A stretch of 29,412 bases of DNA from an uncultured Azohydromonas sp. (GTDB lineage: Bacteria; Pseudomonadota; Gammaproteobacteria; Burkholderiales; Burkholderiaceae_C), in contig NZ_CALAOH010000170.1 in the NCBI RefSeq assembly GCF_937926365.1, positions 1-29,412 on the forward strand, given 5' to 3'. The notes below the pieces were generated by a model. The model did not search any database. It had not been told where the DNA came from and was given only the letters and a program-made list of their open reading frames with translations. Shown piece after piece: positions 7,546 to 19,137 of this stretch (its first letter is position 1; every line of letters begins with the position of its first letter). The translations under genes and the position numbers were made by a program.

Positions 7546-8336
7546 CAGTGGCCCTCTCCGAGATAGGCGATCTGCACCTCGCGGTTGGCGCGCACCGCCG
7601 CGGGCGTGTCGCTGGCGATCACCCGGCCGTTGACCATCACCGTGATGCGGTCGGCCACGCGGAACACCGCGTCCATGTCGTGCTCCACCAGCAGGATGGC
7701 GTGCTCCTGCTTCAGCTCGGTCAGCAGCGAGAGCATCCGCTCCGTTTCCTCCGCACCCATGCCGGCCAGCGGCTCGTCCAGCAGCAGCACCTGCGGCGCG
7801 CCCGCCAGGCACATGGCGATCTCCAGCTGGCGCTTCTGCCCGTGCGAGAGCGCGCCGGCCACGCGCTCGGCCTGCGCCGACAGGCCCGCCTTGCGCAGCG
7901 CCTCGTCGGCGGCGGCCTGGCTCCTGGCGCAGCGCTGCGCCGGCGTCCACCAGTCCCACGCGCGCTGCCAGCGCGCCTGCGCCGCCAGACGGCAGTTCTC
8001 GCGCACCGTGAAGTTCATGAAGATGGTGTTGCGCTGGTAGGAGCGGCCCAGGCCCGCGCGGGCGCGCCGGGGCTGGCTCCAGGCGGTGGCGTCCTGGCCC
8101 ATGAGCATCACGCGGCCCTCGCTGGGCGGGATCTCGCCGGAGAGCAGGTTGATCAGCGTGGACTTGCCCGCGCCGTTGGTGCCGATCACCGCGTGCAGGC
8201 TGCCGCGCTCCAGCGTCAGCGACACGCCGTCCACCGCCTTCAGGCCGCCGAAGCGGCGCGAGATGTCGGTGGCCACCAGCAGCGCCTGGGTGCTCGCCGT
8301 GGCGCTGGCCGCCGGGTTCAAGACCGCGCTCATCAC
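7545..8336 (-). CDS. livG: Branched-chain-amino-acid-type ABC transporter ATPase (LivG family)
   Basis: A 263-aa ABC ATPase. Walker A is GTNGAGKST, the signature is LSHGQKRQLEI, and Walker B is VLLLDEPLAGM. The DISRRFGGLKAVDGVSL opening and the YQRNTIFMNFTVREN stretch are LivG-like. The family signature LSGGQQ-R is replaced here by LSHGQKR, which occurs in this subfamily. The start overlaps the stop of the permease gene upstream in the operon by four bases (8333-8336), and its stop overlaps the livF start. It pairs with LivF to drive import of the ligand delivered by the binding protein encoded at 10326-11495. Confidence 0.92.
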   Translation of the reverse strand: MMSAVLNPAASATASTQALLVATDISRRFGGLKAVDGVSLTLERGSLHAVIGTNGAGKSTLINLLSGEIPPSEGRVMLMGQDATAWSQPRRARAGLGRSYQRNTIFMNFTVRENCRLAAQARWQRAWDWWTPAQRCARSQAAADEALRKAGLSAQAERVAGALSHGQKRQLEIAMCLAGAPQVLLLDEPLAGMGAEETERMLSLLTELKQEHAILLVEHDMDAVFRVADRITVMVNGRVIASDTPAAVRANREVQIAYLGEGH

Positions 8337-9352
8337 TTCTCCCCCTTGCGCTGCAGCAGCCCGATGAGCCCGTGCGGCAGCAGGGCGACGAAGGCGATGA
8401 TGGTCAGCCCCAGCGAGAGCTGCCAGTGCTTGGCGAAGCTGCCGAAGAGGGCTTCCGACTGGTAGAGCTCTTGCAGCAAGGTAAAAGCCAGGGCGCCCAG
8501 CAGTGCGCCGCGCAGGTGGCCCAGGCCGCCCAGGATGATCATCAGCAGCACCGCGCCGCTCTGGTGCCAGGACAGGATCTCCGGGTTCACGAAGCCGTCC
8601 TTGAGCGCGTACAGGAAACCCGCCAGCCCGGCCAGCATGGCCGACAGCACGAAGGCCGCCAGCTTGTACGGGTAGGTCGCGAAGCCCGCCGCGCGCATGC
8701 GCTGCTCGTTGGCCTTGATGCCCGCCAGAGCCCGCCCGAAGCGGCTGCGCAGCAGCAGCGCCAGCAAGGTGAAGGTCGCCACCAGGCAGGCCAGCACGAA
8801 CCAGTAATAGGTGTGGCCCGCATCCAGGTCCAGCAGTTGCAGCCCGCCCAGCTTCACCTCGGGCTTGAAGTACAGGTAGATGCCGTCGCTACCACCGCCC
8901 AGCGGCGTGTCGTGGAACACGAAGTAGGCCATCTGCGCGAAGGCCAGCGTGATCATGATGAAGTACACGCCCTTGGTGCGCAGCGACAGCGCGCCCACCG
9001 CCAGCGCGTACAGGCCCGCCGCGCCCATGGCCGCGGGCAGCAGCCACCACAGCGAGGCGCCGCCCGACTGAGGCGTGAGCAGCGCCGCGACGTAGGCGCC
9101 GATGCCGAAGAAGCCGGCGTGGCCGAAGGCCACCAGCCCGGTCTGGCCCACCAGCAGCTCCAGGCTCAGCGCGAACAGGGCCAGGATCATGATCTTCATC
9201 GTCAGCTCGACGTAGAAGCCCGAGAGCACCAGCGGCAGCAGCGCCAGCACCAGGAAGCCCAGCAGCACCGGCAGCGCCTTGAGCGACAGGCCGCGCGCGG
9301 ACGTGGCGGGCGCCGCGGCCGGCAGCGGGGAAGAGAGCGCGCTCGTGTTCAT
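8333..9352 (-). CDS. livM: Branched-chain-amino-acid-type ABC transporter permease (LivM family)
   Basis: A 339-aa inner-membrane protein with about eight to ten hydrophobic segments. It carries the LivM hallmarks LELLVGQTGLVAFGHAGFFGIGAY, the TKGVYFIMITLAFAQM block and the GLGHLRGALLGA motif near the C-terminus. The N-terminal 20 residues are polar and Ala/Ser-rich. It is the second permease subunit of the HAAT-type importer. It lies 12 bases after the LivH-type gene and overlaps livG by four bases, so all four transporter genes are tightly packed. Confidence 0.9.
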   Translation of the reverse strand: MNTSALSSPLPAAAPATSARGLSLKALPVLLGFLVLALLPLVLSGFYVELTMKIMILALFALSLELLVGQTGLVAFGHAGFFGIGAYVAALLTPQSGGASLWWLLPAAMGAAGLYALAVGALSLRTKGVYFIMITLAFAQMAYFVFHDTPLGGGSDGIYLYFKPEVKLGGLQLLDLDAGHTYYWFVLACLVATFTLLALLLRSRFGRALAGIKANEQRMRAAGFATYPYKLAAFVLSAMLAGLAGFLYALKDGFVNPEILSWHQSGAVLLMIILGGLGHLRGALLGALAFTLLQELYQSEALFGSFAKHWQLSLGLTIIAFVALLPHGLIGLLQRKGEK

Positions 9353-9364
9353 CCCGTTTCCTCC

Positions 9365-10246
9365 TCAACCGGCCTTGAACAGCCCTTCGGGCTTCCACAG
9401 CAGCATCAGCGCCATCAGCAGGTACACCGAGATGCCAGCGAAGGCCGGGAACAGCACCTTGCCGAAGGTGTCCACCAGGCCCACCAGCAGCGCCGCCACC
9501 AGCGCGCCCTTGATCGAGCCGATGCCGCCGATCACCACCACCACGAAGCACACGATCAGCACGCCCGCGCCCATGTTCGGATAGACGCTGGACACCGGCG
9601 CCGCGATCATCCCGGCCAGCGCGGCCAGCGCCACGCCGATGGCGAAGACGATGCGGTAGAGCAGCCGGATGTTCACGCCCATGGCGCGCGCCATCTCGCG
9701 GTTGCTGGCGCCGGCGCGGATCTTCATGCCCAGCCGCGTGCGCGTGATCAGCGCCCACATCGCCACCGCGATGGCGATGCACACGCCGGAAATGAAGAGC
9801 CGGTAGACCGGGTAGGTCATCAGGTCGCCCAGCGGGATGCTGCCGGCCAGCCAGTCGGGCGGCTGCACGCCGTGCACGTCGTTGCCCACCAGGATCGAGC
9901 GCAGCTCCTCGAACACCAGGATCAGCCCGTAGGTCATGAGCACCTGCTGCAGGTGCTCGCGCTCGTAGAGGTAGCTGAAGAACACCCACTCCAGCACGTA
10001 GCCCAGCAGCACCGACAGCACGATGCCCACCAGCAGCGTGGTGAAGAAGCCGCCGCCGAGGTACGTGTTGACCCAGGGCGCCAGCGCGTAGGCCATGTAG
10101 GCGCCGATCATGTAGAAGCTGCCGTGGGCGAGGTTGATCACGCCCATGATCCCGAAGATCAGCGTGAGCCCCGAGGCCACGAGGAAAAGCAGCAGCCCGT
10201 ACTGGACCGCGTTCAGGCACTGGATCAAAAAGGTCGCGATGTCCAT
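9365..10246 (-). CDS. livH: Branched-chain-amino-acid-type ABC transporter permease (LivH family)
   Basis: A 293-aa hydrophobic permease starting at ATG 10246. The N-terminus (QCLNAVQYGLLLFLVASGLTLIFGIMGVINLAHGSFYMIGAY) is diagnostic for LivH, and GAGVLIVCFVVVVIGGIGSIKGAL near the C-terminus completes the family pattern. It follows the substrate-binding protein gene after a 79-base gap that contains a strong stem-loop with a T-run on this strand. Expression of the permeases may thus be a read-through fraction of the upstream transcript. Together with LivM it forms the membrane channel. Confidence 0.9.
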   Translation of the reverse strand: MDIATFLIQCLNAVQYGLLLFLVASGLTLIFGIMGVINLAHGSFYMIGAYMAYALAPWVNTYLGGGFFTTLLVGIVLSVLLGYVLEWVFFSYLYEREHLQQVLMTYGLILVFEELRSILVGNDVHGVQPPDWLAGSIPLGDLMTYPVYRLFISGVCIAIAVAMWALITRTRLGMKIRAGASNREMARAMGVNIRLLYRIVFAIGVALAALAGMIAAPVSSVYPNMGAGVLIVCFVVVVIGGIGSIKGALVAALLVGLVDTFGKVLFPAFAGISVYLLMALMLLWKPEGLFKAG

Positions 10247-10292
10247 GGCGGCCCCTGGTAGCCCGCGGCGCGCGCTGCGGGCGGTACAGCGT

Positions 10293-10317
10293 AAAAACGG
10301 GCCGGAGGACCGGCCCG
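10293..10317 (-). terminator. Stem-loop plus T-run between binding-protein and permease genes
   Basis: On the minus strand a perfect 8-bp GC stem (CGGGCCGG / CCGGCCCG; plus-strand 10298-10305 and 10310-10317) with a TCCT loop is followed by GTTTTTAC, a run of five T (10293-10297). It begins 9 bases after the stop of the substrate-binding protein gene. A second, weaker GC stem (GCCCGC / GCGGGC, 10261-10282) lies between it and livH. This is a standard intrinsic terminator placed inside the operon. Confidence 0.8.
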
Positions 10318-10325
10318 CTCAGCGG

Positions 10326-11495
10326 TCACATGCGGCAGCCGCGTCCCGGGTCGGCCAGCGCCTTCACCGCGATGCCCGTGCTCTTGTTCTCCTTGCCCTC
10401 CACCTTGCGCAGGTAGAAGTCCTGGACCGGGTTGTGGTTCTTGGCGATGGTGAAGGTGCCGCGCGGGCTGTCGATCTTGGCGGCCTTGAGCGCGGCGGCG
10501 AACTCGGCCTTCTTGCCCACGTCGCCCTTCACGGCGTTCAGGCCCACGCCCAGCATCTGCGCCGCGTCGTAGCCCTGCACCGCGTACACGTCGGGCTGCA
10601 GCTTGAAAGCCTTGGCGTAGGCCAGGCGGAAGGCGTTGTCGCGCGGCGTGCCCAGGCCGTCGGCGTAGTGCAGGGTGGTCAGCAGGCCCTGGGCGGCGTC
10701 GCCCTGGGCCTCCAGCGTGCCGTCGGTGAGGAAGCCGGCGCCGTAGAGCGGAATGTTCTTGTTCAGGCCCGCGGCGGCGTAGTCCTTGACGAACTTCACC
10801 GCGCCGCCGCCGGCGAAGAAGGTGTAGACCGCATCGGGCTTGGCCGCGGCGATCTCGGTCAGCAGCGCCTGGAACTCGACGTTGGGGAAGGGCAGCGTGA
10901 GCTGCTTGACCACCTGTCCGCCGCCCTTCTCGAAGGCCTCCTTGAAGCCGTTGACGGACTCGTCGCCCGCGGCGTACTTCCAGGTGATGGTGACGGCCTT
11001 CTTGTGGCCGCGCTTGGCCGCCACCTCGCCCATGGCGTAGGCGGGCTGCCAGTTGGAGAAGCTGCTGCGGAAGATGTTGGGCGCGCACATCGGGCCGGTG
11101 ACGGCGTCCGCCCCGGCGTTGGGCACGATCAGCAGCGTGTTGCTCTCCTTGGCCGCCTTGGCCATGGCCATGGCGACGCCGGAGTGCACCGTGCCGATGA
11201 TCACGTCCACCTGGTCGCGCTTGATGAGCTTGTTGACGTTGTCGGTGGCCTTGGACGGGTCGGACTCGTCGTCCACCTTGATGAACTCGATCTCGCGCCC
11301 GGCGAGCTTGCCGCCCTGTTCCTGCACGTAGAGCCGGAAGCCGTTTTCGATGGCGTTGCCCAGCGCGGCGTAGGTGCCGGTGTAGGGCAGCATGAACCCG
11401 ACCTTGAGCTTTCCACCGGCCTGCGCCCAGGCCGACGGGGCGGTCAGCAGCGCGGCGGCGGCGGCCAGCGCGCCCAGCGTGGGGATGAACTTCAT
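10326..11495 (-). CDS. ABC transporter periplasmic substrate-binding protein (LivK-like, Peripla_BP_6)
   Basis: A 389-aa exported protein with a clear signal peptide (LGALAAAAALLTAPSAWAQ). The mature part begins KLKVGFMLPYTGTYAALG, the typical opening of Leu/Ile/Val-type binding proteins. Further family blocks are DDESDPSKATDNVNKLI, VDVIIGTVHSG and PDVYAVQGYDAAQML. It delivers ligand to the LivHMGF-type permease. Its ATG overlaps the stop of the alpha/beta-hydrolase gene (ATGA at 11492-11495), so it is translationally coupled to the benzoate-activation genes. With the ligase next door and the divergent box operon, an aromatic acid such as benzoate is the likely ligand. The terminator just downstream would let it be made in excess over the permease, as is usual for binding proteins. 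Confidence 0.9.
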   Translation of the reverse strand: MKFIPTLGALAAAAALLTAPSAWAQAGGKLKVGFMLPYTGTYAALGNAIENGFRLYVQEQGGKLAGREIEFIKVDDESDPSKATDNVNKLIKRDQVDVIIGTVHSGVAMAMAKAAKESNTLLIVPNAGADAVTGPMCAPNIFRSSFSNWQPAYAMGEVAAKRGHKKAVTITWKYAAGDESVNGFKEAFEKGGGQVVKQLTLPFPNVEFQALLTEIAAAKPDAVYTFFAGGGAVKFVKDYAAAGLNKNIPLYGAGFLTDGTLEAQGDAAQGLLTTLHYADGLGTPRDNAFRLAYAKAFKLQPDVYAVQGYDAAQMLGVGLNAVKGDVGKKAEFAAALKAAKIDSPRGTFTIAKNHNPVQDFYLRKVEGKENKSTGIAVKALADPGRGCRM

Positions 11496-12306
11496 GGCGT
11501 CGTCTCCTTGGGGTGTTGTTGGATGAAATCCCGGGTGGCCTGGATCACCGCCTCGGGCTGGTCGCGGTGCGGCGAGTGGCCGCAGTCGGGCAGCTTCAAC
11601 AACGCCGTCCGCGGTGCCGCCTCCGCAATGCCGTCGATCTGGGCCATGGTCCCGTAGGGATCACTGAAACCCTGGATTGCCAGCAGCGGGCACTTGATGC
11701 TGGAGAGCAGGGGCTGGATCGTCCAGCGGGGGAACTCCCCATCCAGCCAGATGTCGTTCCAGCCCCAGAAGGCCGAGTCCACGTCGGCGTGGTACTTGGC
11801 CAGCCCCGCGCGCAGCGGGCCTTCCAGGTAGGCCCGGCGCGCCTCGCGGATGCTCGCCAGCCCGAACTCCTCGACCAGGATGTGCGGCGCCATCACCACC
11901 GCGCCGGCCACGCGGCGCGGAAAGCTCGCGGCGTGGATCAGCGCGATGGAACCGCCGTCGCTGTGGCCGAAGAGCCAGTAGGCGCTCTGCACGCCCAGCG
12001 CGTCCAGCAGCGCGGGCAGCACCTGCTGCGCCTGGACGTGCATGAAGTCCAGCCCCCAGCGCTCGCCGTGCGGGCGTGGCGTGGAGCGGCCGTAGCCCGG
12101 GCGCGAATAGACCAGCCCGCGCGCACCGGCGGCCTCGCATAGGCGCGCCGGGAAATCCCTCCACATGGACAGCGAGCCCAGGCCCTCGTGCAGGAACACG
12201 ATCAGCGGCGCGCCAGGCGCGTCGCTGCCCACCCAGCCGAACTCGATGCGTTGCTCGCGCCCACCCACGCGGATGCTGGCGAAACCGTCGGACACGGCGG
12301 CCCCGG

Positions 12307-12310
<4 letters not shown>
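11492..12310 (-). CDS. Alpha/beta hydrolase of the benzoate cluster
   Basis: A 272-aa alpha/beta hydrolase starting at GTG 12310, which overlaps the ligase stop (GTGA at 12307-12310). The oxyanion motif HEGLGS is near residue 40 and the nucleophile elbow GHSDGG near 118. The acid is probably in GFSDPYG and the catalytic His in DCGHSPHRD near the C-terminus, so the triad looks intact. No signal peptide is visible, so it is cytoplasmic. Hydrolases of this kind recur beside bclA and box genes, but I do not know a demonstrated substrate. Candidate roles are hydrolysis of an aryl-CoA or lactone side product, or recycling of CoA. It is coupled on both sides by overlapping start and stop codons to the ligase and the binding protein. 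Confidence 0.85.
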
Positions 12311-13875
<1,565 letters not shown>

Positions 13876-13956
13876 GGCTTGTCTCCTCGGGTCCTCGGAT
13901 CGGGGCGGGCGGCTTCTTCGGTCGGAAGCCTGCCCGGCGGGGGCGCGGCGACTGCC

Positions 13957-14478
13957 TCAGGCGGAGGCGGCGCGGCTGAATTCGATGGCGCCCTGCGGCA
14001 GCAGGTACAGCACCAGTGCCCGGCCGCCGCTGACGGTGGGGCGGTGCGCGCTGCCCGGGCCATACACCTTCCAGCCCGCGCCCTGGCCGTCGAAGCGGGC
14101 CGCGCCGCCGGGCGTGCCGTCGGCCTGGATGGGCATCACCATGTCGATCTCGCCCTGGGGATGTACGTGGTGCGGGCCGGCGAGGTTCTGCATGTCCACC
14201 ACGTCCACCGAGAAGCCGTGCGTGGCGGCGCCGTGCTTGATGACGCGGCCCCAGCGGATGCCGTCGTTCTCGCGGCTGCACATCCAGCCCGCGGCCACCG
14301 CCTGGCGGCAGGCCTCGAAGATCGCTTCGAACACCGGGCTGCCGGCCGGGTGCTCCCGGTTCAGCCGCTCGGCCAGCGCATCGTCGAGCGGCTGGCCTTC
14401 CAGCGAGGCGGTGAGCGAGGCGATCAGGTCCTGGAAGCGTTCGGGCGTCATGGTCGTCACGGAGGGCTGGTCCTTCAC
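13957..14478 (-). CDS. DUF4863 family protein (cupin-like) of the benzoate cluster
   Basis: A 173-aa cytoplasmic protein. The GTG at 14478 gives the longest form and the ATG at 14451 (MTPERFQDL) is an alternative; neither has a strong ribosome binding site. The second half is cupin-like, with a metal-binding-type HHVHPQGEIDMVMP stretch, GSAHRPTVSGGRALVLYLLPQGAIEF and a central FSVDVVDMQNLAGP. The family is repeatedly found with bclA/box genes. A relative has been described, as I recall, as a 4-hydroxylaminobenzoate lyase, so some annotations carry that name, but that reaction is not obviously needed here. It is the first gene of the minus-strand operon and faces boxR across a 123-base shared control region. 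Confidence 0.85.
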   Translation of the reverse strand: MKDQPSVTTMTPERFQDLIASLTASLEGQPLDDALAERLNREHPAGSPVFEAIFEACRQAVAAGWMCSRENDGIRWGRVIKHGAATHGFSVDVVDMQNLAGPHHVHPQGEIDMVMPIQADGTPGGAARFDGQGAGWKVYGPGSAHRPTVSGGRALVLYLLPQGAIEFSRAASA

Positions 14479-14522
14479 GGGGGCTGCTGGTGCCTAGGGG
14501 CGAACCCTGGTGGTTGAACTAA

Positions 14523-14531
14523 AGTGCATGA
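14523..14531. promoter_or_regulatory. Candidate BoxR operator half, DUF4863/bclA side
   Basis: The 9-mer AGTGCATGA lies here and again at 14572-14580, 49 bases apart, in the divergent control region. This copy is just downstream of a weak minus-strand promoter candidate (TTGACC, plus-strand 14559-14564; 17-base spacer; TAAGTT, plus-strand 14536-14541). BoxR/BzdR-type regulators are known to bind TGCA-containing repeats near transcription starts. Confidence 0.55.
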
Positions 14532-14571
14532 CTGAAACTTAAACGCACCCTTGTTCCCGGTCAAGCAATAT

Positions 14572-14580
14572 AGTGCATGA
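14572..14580. promoter_or_regulatory. Candidate BoxR operator half, boxR side
   Basis: This is the second perfect copy of AGTGCATGA. It overlaps a TATAGT -10-like hexamer (14569-14574) upstream of the boxR ATG at 14602. A matching -35 at standard spacing is not evident, so the promoter part is tentative. The position suggests that BoxR represses its own gene. Confidence 0.5.
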
Positions 14581-14601
14581 ACCGGGTAAACACCGACCCC
14601 C

Positions 14602-15519
14602 ATGGATGCCAACGCCACCCCCTCAGCAGAGCAACTTTCGGATCGTCCGGCCGAGGCCCAGCGCGATCCTTTCCTGGCGTCCCTGGGCGAGCGGGTGCGC
14701 TCGCTGCGGGCGCGCAAGGGGCTGACGCGGCGCGCGCTGGCGCTGGCCAGCGACGTGTCGGAGCGCCATCTCGCCAACCTGGAGCTGGGGGTGGGCAACG
14801 CCTCGGTGCTGGTGCTGCGCCAGGTGGCGCGCGCGCTGGACTGCGAGCTGGTGGACCTGCTCAACGGCGAGGGCACCGATGGGCCGGAGTGGCTGCTGAT
14901 CCGCGAGCTGCTGCGCGGCCGCTCCGACGAGGAACTGCGCCGCGCCCGGCTGGCGCTGAGCGAGCTCTACGGCCAGGCCGGGCCGGCCGATGCGCGCAGC
15001 TCGCGCATCGCGCTGGTGGGCTTGCGCGGCGCGGGCAAGTCCAGCCTGGGCCAGCTGCTGGCCGACGAGCTGGGCGTGCCCTTCGTCGAGCTGAACCGGG
15101 AGATCGAGCGGGTGGCCGGCTGCGGGCTGGGCGAGATCCACAACCTGCTGGGGCCCACCGCCTACCGCCGCTACGAGCGCCGCGCACTGGAGGAGACGAT
15201 CCAGCTCTATCCCGATGCCGTGATCGCCACCCCGGGCGGGCTGGTGTCCGACCCCGCGACGCTGAACCTGCTGCTGGCGCACTGCTACACGGTGTGGCTG
15301 CGCGCCTCGCCGCAGGAGCACATGAGCCGCGTCATCGAGCAGGGCGACCTGCGGCCCATGGCCGGTAACCAGGAGGCGATGGACGACCTGCGCCGCATTT
15401 TGGAAGGCCGCGCCGCCTTCTACGGCAAGGCGGACCTGAGCTTCGACACCAGCGGCAAGACCTTGTCCGAGGCCTTCGGCGGACTGCGCGAGGCGCTGCG
15501 GCAGCAGGCGGGGATTTAG
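14602..15519 (+). CDS. boxR: BoxR-type regulator: HTH_XRE plus shikimate-kinase-like sensor domain
   Basis: A 305-aa protein starting at ATG 14602. Residues about 28-90 are an XRE-type helix-turn-helix (LGERVRSLRARKGLTRRALA, then DVSERHLANLELGVGNASV). A linker follows, and from about residue 134 comes a shikimate-kinase-like domain with a P-loop GLRGAGKSS, FVELNREIERVAG, YRRYERRALEE, and the glycine-rich TPGGLVSDP. This fusion is diagnostic of the BoxR/BzdR family, in which the kinase-like domain senses benzoyl-CoA and relieves repression of box or bzd promoters. It lies between the divergent bclA/transport operon and boxCBA, with repeated TGCATGA sites in both flanking control regions. Confidence 0.92.
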   Translation: MDANATPSAEQLSDRPAEAQRDPFLASLGERVRSLRARKGLTRRALALASDVSERHLANLELGVGNASVLVLRQVARALDCELVDLLNGEGTDGPEWLLIRELLRGRSDEELRRARLALSELYGQAGPADARSSRIALVGLRGAGKSSLGQLLADELGVPFVELNREIERVAGCGLGEIHNLLGPTAYRRYERRALEETIQLYPDAVIATPGGLVSDPATLNLLLAHCYTVWLRASPQEHMSRVIEQGDLRPMAGNQEAMDDLRRILEGRAAFYGKADLSFDTSGKTLSEAFGGLREALRQQAGI

Positions 15520-15522
15520 CTT

Positions 15523-15608
15523 CCCGTCACACCCGCGCAGGCGGGCGTCCACGAGCTCCGGGCGGCACCCCGGCAGGCGTGGATGCCCGCCTCCGCGGGC
15601 ATGACGGG
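15523..15608. repeat. Inverted pair of 31-bp hairpin repeats downstream of boxR
   Basis: Two related 31-base units face each other: 15523-15553, and 15578-15608 in reverse complement, 27 of 31 bases matching. They are separated by 24 bases. Each unit also forms its own hairpin (CCCGC / GCGGG type around CGCGCAGG or CTCCGC). The second unit has the GGATxCCCGCCTxCGCGGGxATGACG pattern that recurs at 19046-19074. The block starts four bases after the boxR stop and has no T-run, so it may act as a terminator-like or RNA-stabilising structure. It resembles non-autonomous intergenic repeats common in betaproteobacteria. Confidence 0.75.
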
Positions 15609-15664
15609 ATTCGCCCAGTGCTCGGTGTTTTCCCGTGGATATGCATTAAAGTGCTTATAAAGAG

Positions 15665-15692
15665 TTGACGCACATCAGGGTCGCACTATCAT
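15665..15692 (+). promoter_or_regulatory. Sigma70-type promoter of boxCBA
   Basis: TTGACG (15665-15670) and TATCAT (15687-15692) are separated by 16 bases and each match consensus at five of six positions. Transcription would start near 15699, about 59 bases upstream of the boxC ATG. This is the best promoter in the benzoate region. Confidence 0.65.
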
Positions 15693-15721
15693 GCATCACA
15701 CAAACGCTGCATGATTTTGCA
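15692..15721. promoter_or_regulatory. Candidate BoxR operator at the boxC promoter
   Basis: A palindromic ATGCAT at 15691-15696 overlaps the -10 box. Downstream, TGCA-N6-TGCA (15708-15711 and 15718-15721) sits about one helical turn apart within TGCATGATTTTGCATG. A further ATGCAT is at 15641-15646, upstream of the -35. TGCA repeats spanning the -10 and start site are the described binding pattern for BzdR/BoxR-type repressors. The 7-mer TGCATGA at 15708-15714 is shared with both sites in the boxR/DUF4863 control region. Confidence 0.65.
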
Positions 15722-15757
15722 TGTCCGGCCCCGCCGGGCTGCTGTACAGGAGACCCG

Positions 15758-17425
<1,668 letters not shown>

Positions 17426-17456
17426 GACGCATCGCTTCACGGCTTCAAACCCGGAC

Positions 17457-17487
17457 CCGTTCGGACTGAGGTCCGAAGGCCGAACGG
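17457..17487. repeat. Stem-loop repeat in the boxC-boxB gap
   Basis: CCGTTCGG (17457-17464) pairs with CCGAACGG (17480-17487). Inside, TTCGGAC (17460-17466) also pairs with GTCCGAA (17471-17477) around a TGAG loop, so two mutually exclusive hairpins can form. The sequence resembles the GTTCGG-CTGAG-TCGAAG intergenic repeat I recall as widespread in Comamonadaceae. There is no T-run. It may shape mRNA processing or stability between boxC and boxB. Confidence 0.65.
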
Positions 17488-17519
17488 ATACGGGTCATGA
17501 CATTCCAGGAGACAACGCC

Positions 17520-18959
<1,440 letters not shown>

Positions 18960-19045
18960 GCAGCCCGTCAACGCCGACGCAGGATCGCTGAACCAACAAG
19001 CCTCGGCGTGCCGCCCAGGCAGCTCACGAGCCGCTTGGGGGCCGC

Positions 19046-19074
19046 CTGGATTCCCGCCTTCGCGGGAATGACGA
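19046..19074. repeat. dRS3-like hairpin repeat in the boxB-boxA gap
   Basis: ATTCCCGC (19050-19057) and GCGGGAAT (19062-19069) form a perfect 8-bp stem with a CTTC loop, flanked by CTGG and GACGAG. The unit resembles the 15578-15608 repeat (GGAT-CCCGCCT-CGCGGG-ATGACG) and the ATTCCC-N8-GGGAAT dRS3 type known in betaproteobacteria. It lies within the box operon rather than at its end, about 64 bases before the boxA ATG. Confidence 0.75.
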
Positions 19075-19137
19075 GGTGGTTGGTGAAGCGCTTCAGCTCG
19101 CGACAAGCGTCCTCCCAAACACCAGCAAGCTCCAGCC

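Noticed and set aside
8372..10261. Long plus-strand open frame antisense to livM and livH
   Set aside because: It encodes a Gln/Arg/His-rich sequence without motifs, while the minus strand gives textbook permeases.
15665..15757. TTG start upstream of boxC adding 31 residues
   Set aside because: It lies on the -35 box of the predicted promoter, and ATG 15758 has a ribosome binding site and gives the normal BoxC length.
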